This document shows, in pieces, positions 20,906-31,436 of a DNA stretch of 64,000 nucleotides (its first letter is position 1; each line of letters begins with the position of its first letter). Position numbers and translations under genes: made by a program. This DNA is from Ogataea parapolymorpha DL-1 (lineage: Eukaryota > Ascomycota > Pichiomycetes > Pichiales > Pichiaceae). The notes beneath the pieces were generated by a model. The model was not told the origin of the DNA, did no database searches, and saw nothing but the letters and a program-made list of their open reading frames with translations. The DNA is taken from NCBI RefSeq assembly GCF_000187245.1, contig NC_027860.1:558001-622000 (forward strand), given 5' to 3'.

Positions 20906-23236
20906 TCAAGGTGACAACGAAGTTGGCCGTCTAGGTGGATTTATCTCCATTTCCTCATCTGAGCAGGACGAATCGTCTGACTCAGAACTGAAGACAAACT
21001 TTTTGCGGTCAAGACTCATCGAGGCCGAAGAACCAGGTATAGAAAACTGGGAGCCTCCAGACTGCTCAGACATTTGATATAGTTGTGGTTTGGACCCGGA
21101 ACCGAGACTTTTCCTGAGCCCAGTATGCCCAAGATCTAAACCGCTCAAACCGACTTTGATTGTTGAAAGACTAGCTGATGAATTTGAATTTGAGGAACCA
21201 TGTCCAACGCTCGTATTGCGTTTGATCTGGGAGCATGATACTGGGCTATTTTCGGGCTGTTGCGGCTTCTCATATCGCAAGGGCTGATCTGATAATTCGC
21301 TTGGTATGAATTTTTGCAAATGGGAAGGGATATCCTCATGTACTAGCTGTGATGATGTAGAAGGTGCATTTTCAATTTCAGGTCGTGTACCAACAGGTGA
21401 GATAATCAGGTTTTCAGGATGTCCATTGGCATCGACATCCATCACGTCCTCAATTTGACAACTTTCTGGTACATCAAACAACTGGACATTTTGTTGGCTA
21501 TTAATGACAGAATACAAAGGATTTGTTGAGTCGTCGTAAACAGTGTTGTAATCATAATAATAATCGTACCCTCGGTTGGTTTTTGTGTTATGTGATACAG
21601 TATAGGGATCAGATTCATCATCGTCCGAGCAGGTCTTCAGTGTTGTGGCAGGAAGTGGTGCTATAGTTGCAATGGGTTTCATGTTTCCAGATGATGGAGA
21701 TTCATCTCTAGTGTTAGCACTTGAGGAGTTACGCGACCAGTTAGGTGGTCTGTGAGATATGTTCGGGGAGGTCACTCTTGTATGTAGCATGAAGCCTCCT
21801 TCATCATCACCATCATCGTCGTCTTCCTCATCATAACCCATATCCTCATCATCATCATCATAGTCATTTTTTGAGCGTAATATTGTCCGAGGAGGTCCTC
21901 CATCATCGGAGTCATTTTGATAGCCTGTATCTGCATCCGACTCTATGTCATCAATTGCAATACATTGATCAACTCTCATGTTGAAATGAATCTTCCTCTC
22001 TTTTTTATTCGCAGCAGGATTTTGCTGTGCTTGACCGTCCACTTTATGAACATCCTCAGTTGTCTGGTTAGCCGAAAGGGTAAATGGAGAAGCATCGTCA
22101 TTGTTCGTATGGTTTGCGGAACTATTAGCAGGAGAAGAAGAATCGTTCAATGAATTCGAAAATGGTTCCAAAACAGGACTTCCTTTGAATTTATGGTCAT
22201 GCTCTTCGAGCAGACTTTGGAGTCTTGAATACGAAGCATCGCTGATCATTTTTTCAACATTGGAACGCTTTTTCAGTATTGGTTTCAAATGATCAGAATG
22301 TTTATCTTTCTCATTATTGTCCCTGTCATCATTATCATTTTTCATTGTACTGGTATCTTTGGTAGGAGTTTCCATGTCAACGTTACCCTGAGAACTTCCA
22401 CCAGATGACTCTTGTCTTTTCTTATGTTGTTGTTTTTTGAAGTCCACTATATCAAAACCGTACTTCTCCTCTTTGTAAAGTGGCCCATACAACCAAGTAA
22501 CATCACTTTCTTTACTCCAGTTCAGTTCTGCAGGTGAGATCGTTTTCAAACCATTCCGGGCCTGAGCCCATGTTCTCCATGATGCATTCTCAAGTCTTGC
22601 AGAATTTGCAAAATCATTTCTCTTCAAAGTTACGTATCTCCAAGATTTGGATATTTCCAATTCATCCCAGTTGTGGGATAGATAATCGACGTGCTGTTCA
22701 GGAGAATGTTGTACGTCAATGTCATCGTGTAAGTGCTGTTGAGAAGTTAGCGTCGGAGCAAGCGTCTCGTTTTGCTTGCCATGTTGATATTTCTTTAACT
22801 GATGTTTTGGTATGAGACTAACAGAATTCCCCGATCCTGTAGAACTCAGGGAGTCTTCAGAAAAGCAATTTTCGTCAGAGGTCTCCTCACTTTGAAAACT
22901 CTGGGGAGAGTAGGAAGGAATTGTTTTCTTGTTCTTCGAAGCAGACGGCACGACACTTGTATAGAATCGAGGCACATTCTCTGTCTCATCGAGTGTTGAA
23001 TTCATATTCAATTTGTGCAAAGTCTCATCTGAAACAAAGTCTTTTGAACTTAATTTTGCTTCTTTATCTGGAATAGAATCAGTATCTAAAGAGTGGGTCT
23101 GAGTAATAAAATCATCAAGCAGACCCATCGATCTGGTCCTCTTCAACTTGAACGTTGTTTTGTTGAAATGATCGTCATCCTCAGCTTCAATGTGTTGCGA
23201 AGTCGTTGGACCTTCATTGAAAACCTCCTGAGACAT
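20906..23236 (-). CDS. REG1: Protein phosphatase 1 regulatory subunit for glucose repression (Reg1)
   Basis: The 776-residue, mostly disordered protein carries the hallmark block of the Reg1/Reg2 family: a Trp-rich segment (NWDELEISKSWRYVTLK and LENASWRTW, about residues 190-225). It also has a PP1-docking motif KIHF with the following RVDQC (about 415-425), equivalent to the RHIHF/RVEQC site of Reg1. Reg1 targets the Glc7 phosphatase to Snf1 and so maintains glucose repression, which is relevant to the ACS gene in this window. An Asp/Glu-rich run (about 460-490) is encoded by a GAT/GAA-rich tract near 21800-21870 that may vary in length between strains. The start is the only ATG compatible with the frame. 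Confidence 0.88.
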   Translation of the reverse strand: MSQEVFNEGPTTSQHIEAEDDDHFNKTTFKLKRTRSMGLLDDFITQTHSLDTDSIPDKEAKLSSKDFVSDETLHKLNMNSTLDETENVPRFYTSVVPSASKNKKTIPSYSPQSFQSEETSDENCFSEDSLSSTGSGNSVSLIPKHQLKKYQHGKQNETLAPTLTSQQHLHDDIDVQHSPEQHVDYLSHNWDELEISKSWRYVTLKRNDFANSARLENASWRTWAQARNGLKTISPAELNWSKESDVTWLYGPLYKEEKYGFDIVDFKKQQHKKRQESSGGSSQGNVDMETPTKDTSTMKNDNDDRDNNEKDKHSDHLKPILKKRSNVEKMISDASYSRLQSLLEEHDHKFKGSPVLEPFSNSLNDSSSPANSSANHTNNDDASPFTLSANQTTEDVHKVDGQAQQNPAANKKERKIHFNMRVDQCIAIDDIESDADTGYQNDSDDGGPPRTILRSKNDYDDDDEDMGYDEEDDDDGDDEGGFMLHTRVTSPNISHRPPNWSRNSSSANTRDESPSSGNMKPIATIAPLPATTLKTCSDDDESDPYTVSHNTKTNRGYDYYYDYNTVYDDSTNPLYSVINSQQNVQLFDVPESCQIEDVMDVDANGHPENLIISPVGTRPEIENAPSTSSQLVHEDIPSHLQKFIPSELSDQPLRYEKPQQPENSPVSCSQIKRNTSVGHGSSNSNSSASLSTIKVGLSGLDLGHTGLRKSLGSGSKPQLYQMSEQSGGSQFSIPGSSASMSLDRKKFVFSSESDDSSCSDEEMEINPPRRPTSLSP

Positions 23237-25342
23237 ACTTCGAAAGATACTTTACCGCAATCTCTGAGCTTATGTGATTCTTGCTTGTAATTGGCTTACA
23301 CGAAAGATAAGCTTTTGATCTCACACCTGCTAAACATAAACTGTAATCTTCCGAAAACAGATAGTAGCAGAGTCAAACGAATTTACCGAATATGAATTCA
23401 GGTCGAGTGTCGTATATCGCTTTAATTTTATGGAAACAAAACTTCAAATTAAATTTTGAAAACCCACGCCCAACCATTTCTTTTGTTTTTTTAAATTGGG
23501 GGAACTCGGAAAATAATTTGGAGTAATTCCGCTACACCCATGCACCAGTAACTCCCGTGCAAATACTAGAGGCATACAGGATACCAACAAGTCATTTTGA
23601 AGCAATCACTATGTACAACCAGCAAAGTGTGAGAAAGAAATGCGAGCCTCGTTCATAAGTTGTGGACACTTAGCATTATTAGCCCATTCCCGAGGCTCAA
23701 TTTATTCGTTGAAGTCCAGCCTAGAGTTACAAAAGATACTTTATCTTAACTTCGACAACTGCCTTCTATCTAATCTTTGCAAATTTTGATATCCTACTAC
23801 GGATCTATCGAAACTCAGTCATAATAAAGAAAAAGGTGTTTCCACAAATTTTGACTGAGCTACTGAAATATTGCCTCCAAAATCTGGGCATTAAATTTTC
23901 GATCTCTTGTCTGCAGACAAACAAGTCTAATTTGACCAGTTTGCTGAGAAAGTCAACAGGTTGGAGATTATACAGAGTGACAGAGATTACTCCGATCTGA
24001 CTGTCAACATACATTGTGCTGGTCCTAAGTTGAGCTTTTTTAGCGTTTTCAACTTAAGTTATCAGCGACCCGCATATTTAAAATTTGGAAACAATCTCAA
24101 CTACTGCTATCTACTCAATAGCTCAAAGTGCATGTCAAGCTTTTCAAATTGTTTATTATTTACTTAGCTCCAACCAGATTTATATCGTGCAGAAAGTAGG
24201 AGGCTTGCTATTACCAATTATACGGAGTGCTTGGTTGTTTTTTATCCGAAAATGTTTGGGGCTATTGTGTGCGTGGAAATTTTCGGAAAACATAATTCTA
24301 CATCAGGAAACCGCAAATTCAAAATAGGTCTCATGCAAAGCATGTGGCGAAGCTGCGTGGTTTAATTTGTCTAAAATTCAGCGCACTTTAAAACAGGTTG
24401 AAATCCTATATTTATATTTACAAGTTCGAAATTTCTCTCCTTTAAACAATTAAGAGCTATTAAGATTACACGGTCATTTTTCCAACTACTTACATTCCTT
24501 ATCTTGCTGTTATTGTGCCCGTTTGAAAACCTAAAGGATATCCAATAGTTTGTTCTTCAGTTCATTTGAAAATCGTAAGGTAAGTTGAATACCAAACAAA
24601 GAGAGAATTCATGGGTTGAGAAGCGAAAGAGCATTCAAAGGCAGTATCATCAGTCACAACGTGTCATTCAATTGCATTGGGCATTTGCATTGGATTTTTT
24701 CATGTCACTGACCTGTTTCGCAAGACAATCGTCAACTGTCAACTGGATTAATAAATGCTAGACGCGTTTGCAACGTTTTGTATTTCCTAGGCGAGAGCTT
24801 TCAGAGAACTCTCCGAGGAAACACATGATTTCAATTGAATTTCAGCTTATTGCCGAAATGCTGCGGTACTATCGTGCACAAATTACTAGTCACATGAGCG
24901 AGTGATGATTGATTAGTTTTTCATACCAAGATGGCTTGTCGCTTCAAAATGTCTTGTTTTGGAGTCGTGCAGGTTAACGGAATGAAAGAAAAACAAACAG
25001 TCACACACCGGCCACCTCGATTACCTAATCTTAAATTCATGCGCCACAATCCTTCCGCAATAGGCTGAATTCCGCGTATCAATAGGCCGCAGCAAAATCG
25101 AAGGAACGTTTTATTGCGCGCGACAATGCATCTTTCCACGAAACAAGGTTCAAACATAAACAACAAAATTAAGACGCGACTCAAGCAAAAGTACCCCTGC
25201 CTGCACATCGTTGTCGCTTAGCTGCTATAATTTAAACAAGCCGAATTCCTTTTCCTGTCCAGCACCTCCCTTCTCTTCTCACGAACCTCTTGCTTTGGCC
25301 CCCCTTAATGAAACTAACATTATTTTCTAGCTAAGTTCCAAA
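23237..25342 (+). promoter_or_regulatory. 2.1-kb intergenic region upstream of the SUN-family gene
   Basis: This region separates the divergent REG1 and SUN-family starts and is the longest gap outside the desert. No gene is recognised. Near the right end a branch-point-like AACTAAC (25312-25318) precedes TTTTCTAG (ending 25330), 12 bp before the ATG; the only matching donor I see is AAG/GTAAGT at 24580, which would give a 751-nt intron in the 5' UTR. A TATAAT-like sequence at 25225-25230 could instead be a TATA element for a short leader. The two readings compete. Long upstream regions are common for regulated yeast cell-wall genes. Confidence 0.45.
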
Positions 25343-26569
25343 ATGAAAATCACTACTTCAACATTGTTAGCCATAAGTGCCACGCTGATAAATTCAGCTC
25401 ATGCTGCTCCAGCACCAAAAGCTGGAGATGTTGCCAATACAGAGGATTGCACCACGACTGCTAAAAGCTATCATGCTCATCATCAGCACAAACGTGCTGT
25501 CGCGTATGATTACGTTTACGTGACTGTCACTGTTGACTCAGCTGGGAACACCGTGTCTCCAACAGTTGAAGCATCGCTTGAAAGCAAAACTATTGACCTA
25601 GCGACCTCTGCCTCATCTTCTTCCAGCTCTTCGTCATCTCATTCCACAACCACTGGTGGTTCTGTCAGCACTGGCTCGTCCTCTACCTCGAGCACCAGCT
25701 CGTCTTCAAGTACTTCGAGCTCGTCTTCCGGATCCTCTAGTGGCATAAGTGGTGATCTATCTGCCTTCTCAGATCCAACTCAGAAATTTGAGGATGGAAC
25801 TATCTCTTGCTCTAGTTTCCCATCTGGTCAAGGTGTGATCGCATTGGATTGGCTTGGATTTGGTGGATGGTCTGGTATTTATCATCCATCTGACACTTCC
25901 ACAGGTGGTTCATGTACTGAAGGCTCCTATTGCTCGTATGCATGCCAACCAGGTATGTCTAAAACCCAATGGCCTTCTGATCAACCATCTGACGGAAAAT
26001 CTGTTGGTGGTCTTTACTGTAAGGGAGGTAAACTTTACAGAAGCAATCAAGATTCAGACTACCTATGTGAATGGGGTGAAAACTCTGCTAGAGTCGTTTC
26101 CAAACTTGACAAGTCTGTTGCTATTTGCAGAACTGATTATCCGGGAACTGAAAACATGGTAATTCCAACTGTGGTCGAAGCAGGCGGTGAGAACATTTTG
26201 ACGGTGGTTGACCAAGATACATACTATCAATGGCAGGGCAAAAAGACGTCTGCTCAATACTATGTTAACAATGCTGGAGTGTCGTACCAAGACGGTTGTA
26301 TCTGGAGCGAAGCTGGCACCACTGTCGGAAACTGGGCACCTTTGAACTTTGGTGCAGGATACACAAATGGTATATCTTACTTGTCATTGATTCCTAATCC
26401 GAACAACCGCGAGGCTGCCAATTTCAACGTGAAAATTGTTGCTTACGATGACGACAGTGTGGTTTCTGGAGAATGTTATTATGAAAATGGTTCCTATAAT
26501 GGAGATGGAAGTGACGGATGCACAGCTTCCGTTACCAAGGGTAAAGCCAAGTTTGTCCTTTACAACTAA
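25343..26569 (+). CDS. SUN-family secreted cell-wall protein (Sun4/Sim1/Uth1/Nca3; GH132)
   Basis: The 408-residue precursor starts with a signal peptide (about residues 1-21, cleavage after SAHA), followed by a Kex2-type Lys-Arg site at 50-51, a Ser/Thr-rich low-complexity linker (about 88-135) and the conserved Cys-rich SUN domain to the C-terminus (about 145-408, including [15 protein letters not shown] and a run of Cys/Trp/Gly motifs). SUN proteins are cell-wall glucan-modifying proteins with roles in septation, and are strongly expressed and secreted in yeasts. The domain is full-length and the Ser-rich linker probably O-mannosylated. I cannot tell which of the four S. cerevisiae paralogues is the closest. 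Confidence 0.92.
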   Translation: MKITTSTLLAISATLINSAHAAPAPKAGDVANTEDCTTTAKSYHAHHQHKRAVAYDYVYVTVTVDSAGNTVSPTVEASLESKTIDLATSASSSSSSSSSHSTTTGGSVSTGSSSTSSTSSSSSTSSSSSGSSSGISGDLSAFSDPTQKFEDGTISCSSFPSGQGVIALDWLGFGGWSGIYHPSDTSTGGSCTEGSYCSYACQPGMSKTQWPSDQPSDGKSVGGLYCKGGKLYRSNQDSDYLCEWGENSARVVSKLDKSVAICRTDYPGTENMVIPTVVEAGGENILTVVDQDTYYQWQGKKTSAQYYVNNAGVSYQDGCIWSEAGTTVGNWAPLNFGAGYTNGISYLSLIPNPNNREAANFNVKIVAYDDDSVVSGECYYENGSYNGDGSDGCTASVTKGKAKFVLYN

Positions 26570-26806
26570 CTTGAATGCCCTTGCCTTCAATTCATGAAGG
26601 AGCTCGCTTAGCTGTTTTGTTGAATAGCAAGGCGCTAGACCTTCAAATCTCCTCAGATGTGTGTTTACGTTTCTTAGAATATAAAAATTGTAATATTGAA
26701 ATGTTTTATATGTGAACCTTTATGTAGATTATTTTTTTTTGATCATTATGTAACTTTCAAAAATTTTTTTTTATAAAATAGGTCTGCAAGAAGTACTACT
26801 CGAGCC

Positions 26807-29800
26807 ATGGACACACAGCAAAGTAATAAGCCTCACAGGTCCAATTCGAAGAGGACAACAGCAAGAATGAAGTTGAGCTCGCAGGGACAAAATGCAAAAG
26901 CTTTCGCGGTTTCAAGGCCCGGTAAATTACAGAAACAGGCCAAAAGATCAAGCGATCTTAATGAAAAAAAATTACATGTTCCTATGATTGACAGGAGTCC
27001 GGATGATGACCCGCCACCTGTGATTGTTGCTGTGGTCGGTCCAAAGGGGACGGGAAAAACCACTTTGATTAGATCTCTAATACGAAGATTAACGAAGACT
27101 ACATTAACAGATATAAAGGGTCCTATTACTGTCGTGAGTGGCAAAAGAAGAAGGCTCACTTTTATCGAATGTGCTAATGATCTTAACTCAATGATAGATA
27201 TTGCGAAAGTTGCAGATCTGGTCTTGCTCATGATCGATGGCAATTTTGGATTTGAGATGGAAACAATGGAATTTTTGAATATTGCACAACATCACGGTAT
27301 GCCTAAGATTCTTGGAGTGACAACTCATCTTGATCTTTTCAAAAAGCCGGCGACTTTGCGGGCCTCGAAAAAGAGATTAAAACACCGCTTTTGGACCGAA
27401 GTTTATCAAGGCGCAAAACTTTTCTATTTATCGGGGGTGATTAATGGCCGCTACCCTGATAGAGAAATTCTGAATCTTACACGTTTTATTTCCGTGATGA
27501 AATTCAGACCTCTGAGATGGAGAAATGAACATCCATATCTGTTAGTCGATAGAATCATAGATCTGACGCATCCTTCTTTGATAGAAAAAAATCAAAAAGT
27601 CGATCGAAAGGTCGCTGTTTATGGATATGTTCATGGCACTGCATTGAAAGCAGAGAATCAACGAGTCCATATTGCCGGTGTAGGGGATTATACGATTTCT
27701 CATGTGGAGAAATTACCAGACCCTTGTCCTACGCCCTACTACGAGCAGAGATTAGAAGAAATTGAACGGGAACAAAGGAAGGATACAGAGCAAAGTGGGC
27801 AAAAGAGTGTTTCAAGGCGTGGAAGAAGAAAGCGATTGGAAGATAAGCAAAAAATTATCTACGGGCCAATGTCAGATGTTCAAGGGGTTTTAATAGATAA
27901 AGATGCAGTCTATATTGACGTTGGAAGTGAATCATTCAAAGAGGGAGCTGAGCATGGTCTTGGTGAGAAAATGGTGACCAGCCTACAGAAGGCCAGTGAG
28001 AGACTGGATGCAAGATCATTCGGTGAGGTCCAGTTGTTTAGTGATGCCCCTGAATCAGTTGCAGACCACGTGCAAAATGTCGAAGATGAGGTTCTCAGGC
28101 AAGAAAGTGGAAGAAAAGAGCTTAGACAGGCTCGTCCTTATAAGTTTGACGAGTCAGAGGTCTCTGATGACGCAGAAGTTTCTTCTAGTGATGCAGAATC
28201 CCAAGACGAACGCGACAATCGAGAAAATCTCAACTTTTTGAACGATATCCGGAAGTCATTTCAAACACCAATGGAAATTGAACAAGCAAACCTCGAATCT
28301 GATTCTGATTTTGACTTATCGGATGATGAGTCATTGGAGGCTAAATCTTACTGGCAAAAAATTGGCTCGAAGCTGAATAGCAATGAAGGGAAAACGACAT
28401 GGGATATTAACAAGTTGTTGTATATGGATAACATTGACCCCATTGATGCAATATCCAGATGGAAGAAAGAAGAAGAAGAACTGGAATATTCGAGCTCCAT
28501 TGAAGATGGAGATGCTGACGACAAAGAAATTCATGACACGGAAGATCAGGATTCAGACGAAGATGAGAATTTCTTTGTAAAAAAGGTCATTTCCAATAAC
28601 TTTATTCAGAGGGATAGTCCTCATAATGGAAACGTCACTCCCGCCAGCAAATTACATGACAAATGGCTTGTAAATCATTCCGCTATGGGCAGGTTGAAAA
28701 GTCGGTTTTTTGTTTCTCCAAAGCAAAGGTTGAAAGAGTTAGATGCCGACGACGAGATTGACCCAGAAGAGGAATACGGAGATTTTGAAAATTTGGAAAG
28801 TGAGGAGGAAGATTCAGGCACTACTTCCGAGGAATCTTCCGGAAACGATGCGGGGGATGATTTTTTCAATTTTAATGCTGAAGCCACTGACATCCAAGAC
28901 ACAATAGATGTTGGTTCAGCTAGTGGAGACCAATCTAGCGATATGAGTTTTGAGCGGCAGAGGGAGCGCAACGCGAAGAGAAAAGAGAAACTGAGACAAC
29001 AGTTTGAAGAGGAGGAAGATTTAACAAACAACAATGATATATTTGATGAAACTGATACATGGTATGACTACCAGAAGGCAAAGATGGCTAAACAACTTGA
29101 GATTAACAAATCTGAGCTTACCGACATGTCAGAAGACGTCAGGGCACATATAGAGGGTTTCACCGCAGGGTCATATGTCAAATTGACATTCAATAATCTA
29201 CCAATGGAAGTAATAGAAAATTTTGATCCAAAATATCCTTTGGTTATTGGTGGCCTTTTACAAACTGAAGATAGATTTGGATTTCTAAACGCAAGAATCA
29301 GAAGACACAGGTGGCACAAAAAGGTTTTGAAGACTAACGACCCGCTGATCTTATCTTTAGGATGGAGGAGATTTCAAACGCTTCCAATTTACACAACATC
29401 TGACTCAAGAACTAGGAATAGACTGCTGAAGTATACCCCCGAACACACATATTGCTTTGCTACTTTCTATGGACCTTTGGTTGCACCGAATACTACTTTT
29501 TGTGGTGTACAAGCAGTTTCAAAGGAGCTCACAACCGGCTCTTTTAGAATAGCTGCTACTGGTATTGTTGAGGACTTGAATGCTGATGTCGAGATTGTGA
29601 AGAAACTGAAGCTTGTTGGCCACCCCTACAAAGTTTTCAAGAACACAGCATTCATCAAAGATATGTTTTCTTCTGCTTTGGAAGTCGCAAAATTCGAAGG
29701 AGCCACTATCCGAACAGTATCCGGACTTCGGGGAGAGATCAAGAGAGCTCTTTCCAAACCGGAGGGACATTTTAGAGCCACTTTTGAGGATAAAATCTTG

Positions 29801-30373
29801 ATGAGTGATATCGTTTTCTTGAAGACGTGGTACCCAATCAAGCCAAAAAGGTTTTATAACCCCGTGACATCTCTGCTCCTATCTGACAAGGAGAATTGGA
29901 GAGGTATGAAGCTTACAGGGACTTTGAAGGCAGAAAATAACATATCAGCGGCGTCAGATCCTGATTCAGAATACAAGAAGATTGAACGAAAAGAACGAAA
30001 GTTCAATCCACTCAAAATTCCTCGCTCCATTCAAGCGACCCTGCCTTATAAATCTCAGTTGCACCAAATGAGAAAACAGAAGAGACAAGGATACTTGCAA
30101 AAGAGAGCAGTCGTTGTGGGAGGTGAAGAACGAAAAGCAAGAAGCATTGTTCAAACCGTTCAAACTATCAAAAAGGATAAAGACCAGAAACGTTCAATGA
30201 AGAAGCAAGAAAAAAATGCTGAAAGACTTAGAAAGCTGGCAAAGCTCGAGGAAGCTAAAAGAGATAAGGAGAAGCAACGAAAAAAGGAGTTTTTTTCTCA
30301 AAGTAAGAAGCGAAAATTGGCAGGAGCCAGCCCTGCCTCTAGTGATGCATTCGGTAAGAAAAGGAAAAGCTAA
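26807..30373 (+). CDS. BMS1: Ribosome biogenesis GTPase Bms1
   Basis: The 1188-residue protein matches the size of yeast Bms1 (about 1180). A basic N-terminus precedes the GTPase domain with P-loop GPKGTGKT (78-85); this is followed by an AARP2CN-type region (about 230-330), long acidic stretches in the middle (about 440-770), the conserved C-terminal domain with [13 protein letters not shown] (about 835-850) and FYGPLVAP, and a Lys/Arg-rich coiled tail. Bms1 acts with Rcl1 in the nucleolar SSU processome to mature the 40S subunit. The ATG lies in a good context (CCATGG). It converges with SAR1, with 96 bp between stops. Confidence 0.97.
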   Translation: MDTQQSNKPHRSNSKRTTARMKLSSQGQNAKAFAVSRPGKLQKQAKRSSDLNEKKLHVPMIDRSPDDDPPPVIVAVVGPKGTGKTTLIRSLIRRLTKTTLTDIKGPITVVSGKRRRLTFIECANDLNSMIDIAKVADLVLLMIDGNFGFEMETMEFLNIAQHHGMPKILGVTTHLDLFKKPATLRASKKRLKHRFWTEVYQGAKLFYLSGVINGRYPDREILNLTRFISVMKFRPLRWRNEHPYLLVDRIIDLTHPSLIEKNQKVDRKVAVYGYVHGTALKAENQRVHIAGVGDYTISHVEKLPDPCPTPYYEQRLEEIEREQRKDTEQSGQKSVSRRGRRKRLEDKQKIIYGPMSDVQGVLIDKDAVYIDVGSESFKEGAEHGLGEKMVTSLQKASERLDARSFGEVQLFSDAPESVADHVQNVEDEVLRQESGRKELRQARPYKFDESEVSDDAEVSSSDAESQDERDNRENLNFLNDIRKSFQTPMEIEQANLESDSDFDLSDDESLEAKSYWQKIGSKLNSNEGKTTWDINKLLYMDNIDPIDAISRWKKEEEELEYSSSIEDGDADDKEIHDTEDQDSDEDENFFVKKVISNNFIQRDSPHNGNVTPASKLHDKWLVNHSAMGRLKSRFFVSPKQRLKELDADDEIDPEEEYGDFENLESEEEDSGTTSEESSGNDAGDDFFNFNAEATDIQDTIDVGSASGDQSSDMSFERQRERNAKRKEKLRQQFEEEEDLTNNNDIFDETDTWYDYQKAKMAKQLEINKSELTDMSEDVRAHIEGFTAGSYVKLTFNNLPMEVIENFDPKYPLVIGGLLQTEDRFGFLNARIRRHRWHKKVLKTNDPLILSLGWRRFQTLPIYTTSDSRTRNRLLKYTPEHTYCFATFYGPLVAPNTTFCGVQAVSKELTTGSFRIAATGIVEDLNADVEIVKKLKLVGHPYKVFKNTAFIKDMFSSALEVAKFEGATIRTVSGLRGEIKRALSKPEGHFRATFEDKILMSDIVFLKTWYPIKPKRFYNPVTSLLLSDKENWRGMKLTGTLKAENNISAASDPDSEYKKIERKERKFNPLKIPRSIQATLPYKSQLHQMRKQKRQGYLQKRAVVVGGEERKARSIVQTVQTIKKDKDQKRSMKKQEKNAERLRKLAKLEEAKRDKEKQRKKEFFSQSKKRKLAGASPASSDAFGKKRKS

Positions 30374-30469
30374 TGTAAGAATAAAGAGTATCCATGCAAT
30401 TGTATAAAAGCCTATCTCGAACAGGTCGTCGAAATTGCAATACCGACTATATTAGAGTGATTACTTAGT

Positions 30470-31134
30470 TTAAATGTATTGTGATAACCATCTGAATCCT
30501 TCGCCGTAACCTTGTCTCATGACGATTGAGCACATGAAAACCTCAACCGGTCTTGTGTCGGTAAGTTGGACTCTGTCTTTACCGGTTGTGTTGTACAAAC
30601 CCAAGAAATGTCTCAATTCATTTTCACTGACAGCTTTTGGAGAGTCAATCTTATTGCCGAGAATCAAAAATGGCACTTTGGCCAACTCTTCGATGGCAAA
30701 CAAAGCATCCAATTCAGCCTTTGATTCTTCAAATCTTTCGGAATCAGCAGCATCAACTAAATAGACAATGCCATTGACTTCAGGAAAATAATCTTTCCAT
30801 AATCTTCTAGCCTGTTGGTGACCCCCAAGATCGAATGTAGTGAAACGGACATTACCGATAGAAAGCTCTTCGGATGTGGGATGTAAAGTCGGTTGCAAAG
30901 TGGCCATACGATCATTTTTTAGCATATGGAGCAATGTCGTTTTGCCTGCATTATCCAAACCCAAAAATAGCAGCTTGGCATGTTTGTTCCATAATCCTAA
31001 AGAAGCTAAAACATCTTGAACTGTAAATGCTCGATATACAAATAAGCACTATTCTGTGCTTATTTGTACAAGGACCCGTTAGTACTTATCTTGGATGATT
31101 GTTTTTCCAACTTACACCACTCAAGAATCCACAT
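30470..31134 (-). CDS. SAR1: COPII small GTPase Sar1 (two exons)
   Basis: The gene is join(30470..31020, 31116..31134) on the minus strand. Exon 1 is 19 nt and encodes MWILEW plus the first base of a Phe codon; exon 2 continues with [18 protein letters not shown]. The product is 189 residues, the standard Sar1 length, and the spliced length is divisible by three. GTPase motifs are GLDNAGKT (27-34), DLGGHQ (70-75) and NKID. The N-terminal amphipathic helix (MWILEWFQDVL), needed to bend ER membrane, is supplied only by splicing. Sar1 starts COPII coat assembly at ER exit sites. Without exon 1 the first in-frame ATG would fall in the P-loop region and give a nonfunctional product, so the intron model is compelling. 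Confidence 0.95.
31021..31115 (-). other. SAR1 intron with a strong hairpin between branch point and 3' splice site
   Basis: A 95-nt intron with donor GTAAGT (31115-31110), perfect branch point TACTAAC (31084-31078) and acceptor CAG (31023-31021). Bases 31037-31068 form a perfect 13-bp inverted repeat with a 6-nt loop, placed between the branch point and the acceptor. The hairpin contains or borders a CAG and a TAG that lie closer to the branch point than the real acceptor. Confidence 0.93.
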
Positions 31135-31436
31135 TTCGCTTGATATATACTATCTTATAACTTTAGCTATCAAATGACGAGATTAATGCTCAATAAAAAA
31201 CAAGAATCAATCAATTAATGTCTTCGTTCAATCTTTCTGAATCCGACAGGGGTTATGAGCGTTCACTATGAAGTTCCCACTCACCTGTATGTGCGGCTTA
31301 CATAATCACCACCAACGAAACAGAAATTTAATGAACACGAAAACAACAAACTATTTGTTGCTCGTAATAGCTCTCTTTCATAAGCTATTTTCATTCACTT
31401 TATCTCTTGTTGGTTTTTGAATTACTGAGAACTGCT
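31135..31436. promoter_or_regulatory. Shared divergent promoter of SAR1 and SEC27
   Basis: 302 bp separate the two start codons, so the COPII gene and the COPI gene share this region. It is AT-rich, with a mixed GC-richer patch near 31244-31300. No CACGTG or other recognised unfolded-protein-response element was found by eye. Confidence 0.6.

Noticed and set aside
21790..21870. GAT/GAA trinucleotide-rich tract as a separate microsatellite feature
   Set aside because: It encodes the acidic run of REG1; length variation is possible, but it is simply coding sequence.
26833..27243. 136-codon antisense frame within BMS1
   Set aside because: It is fully contained in the conserved GTPase region of BMS1 on the other strand.
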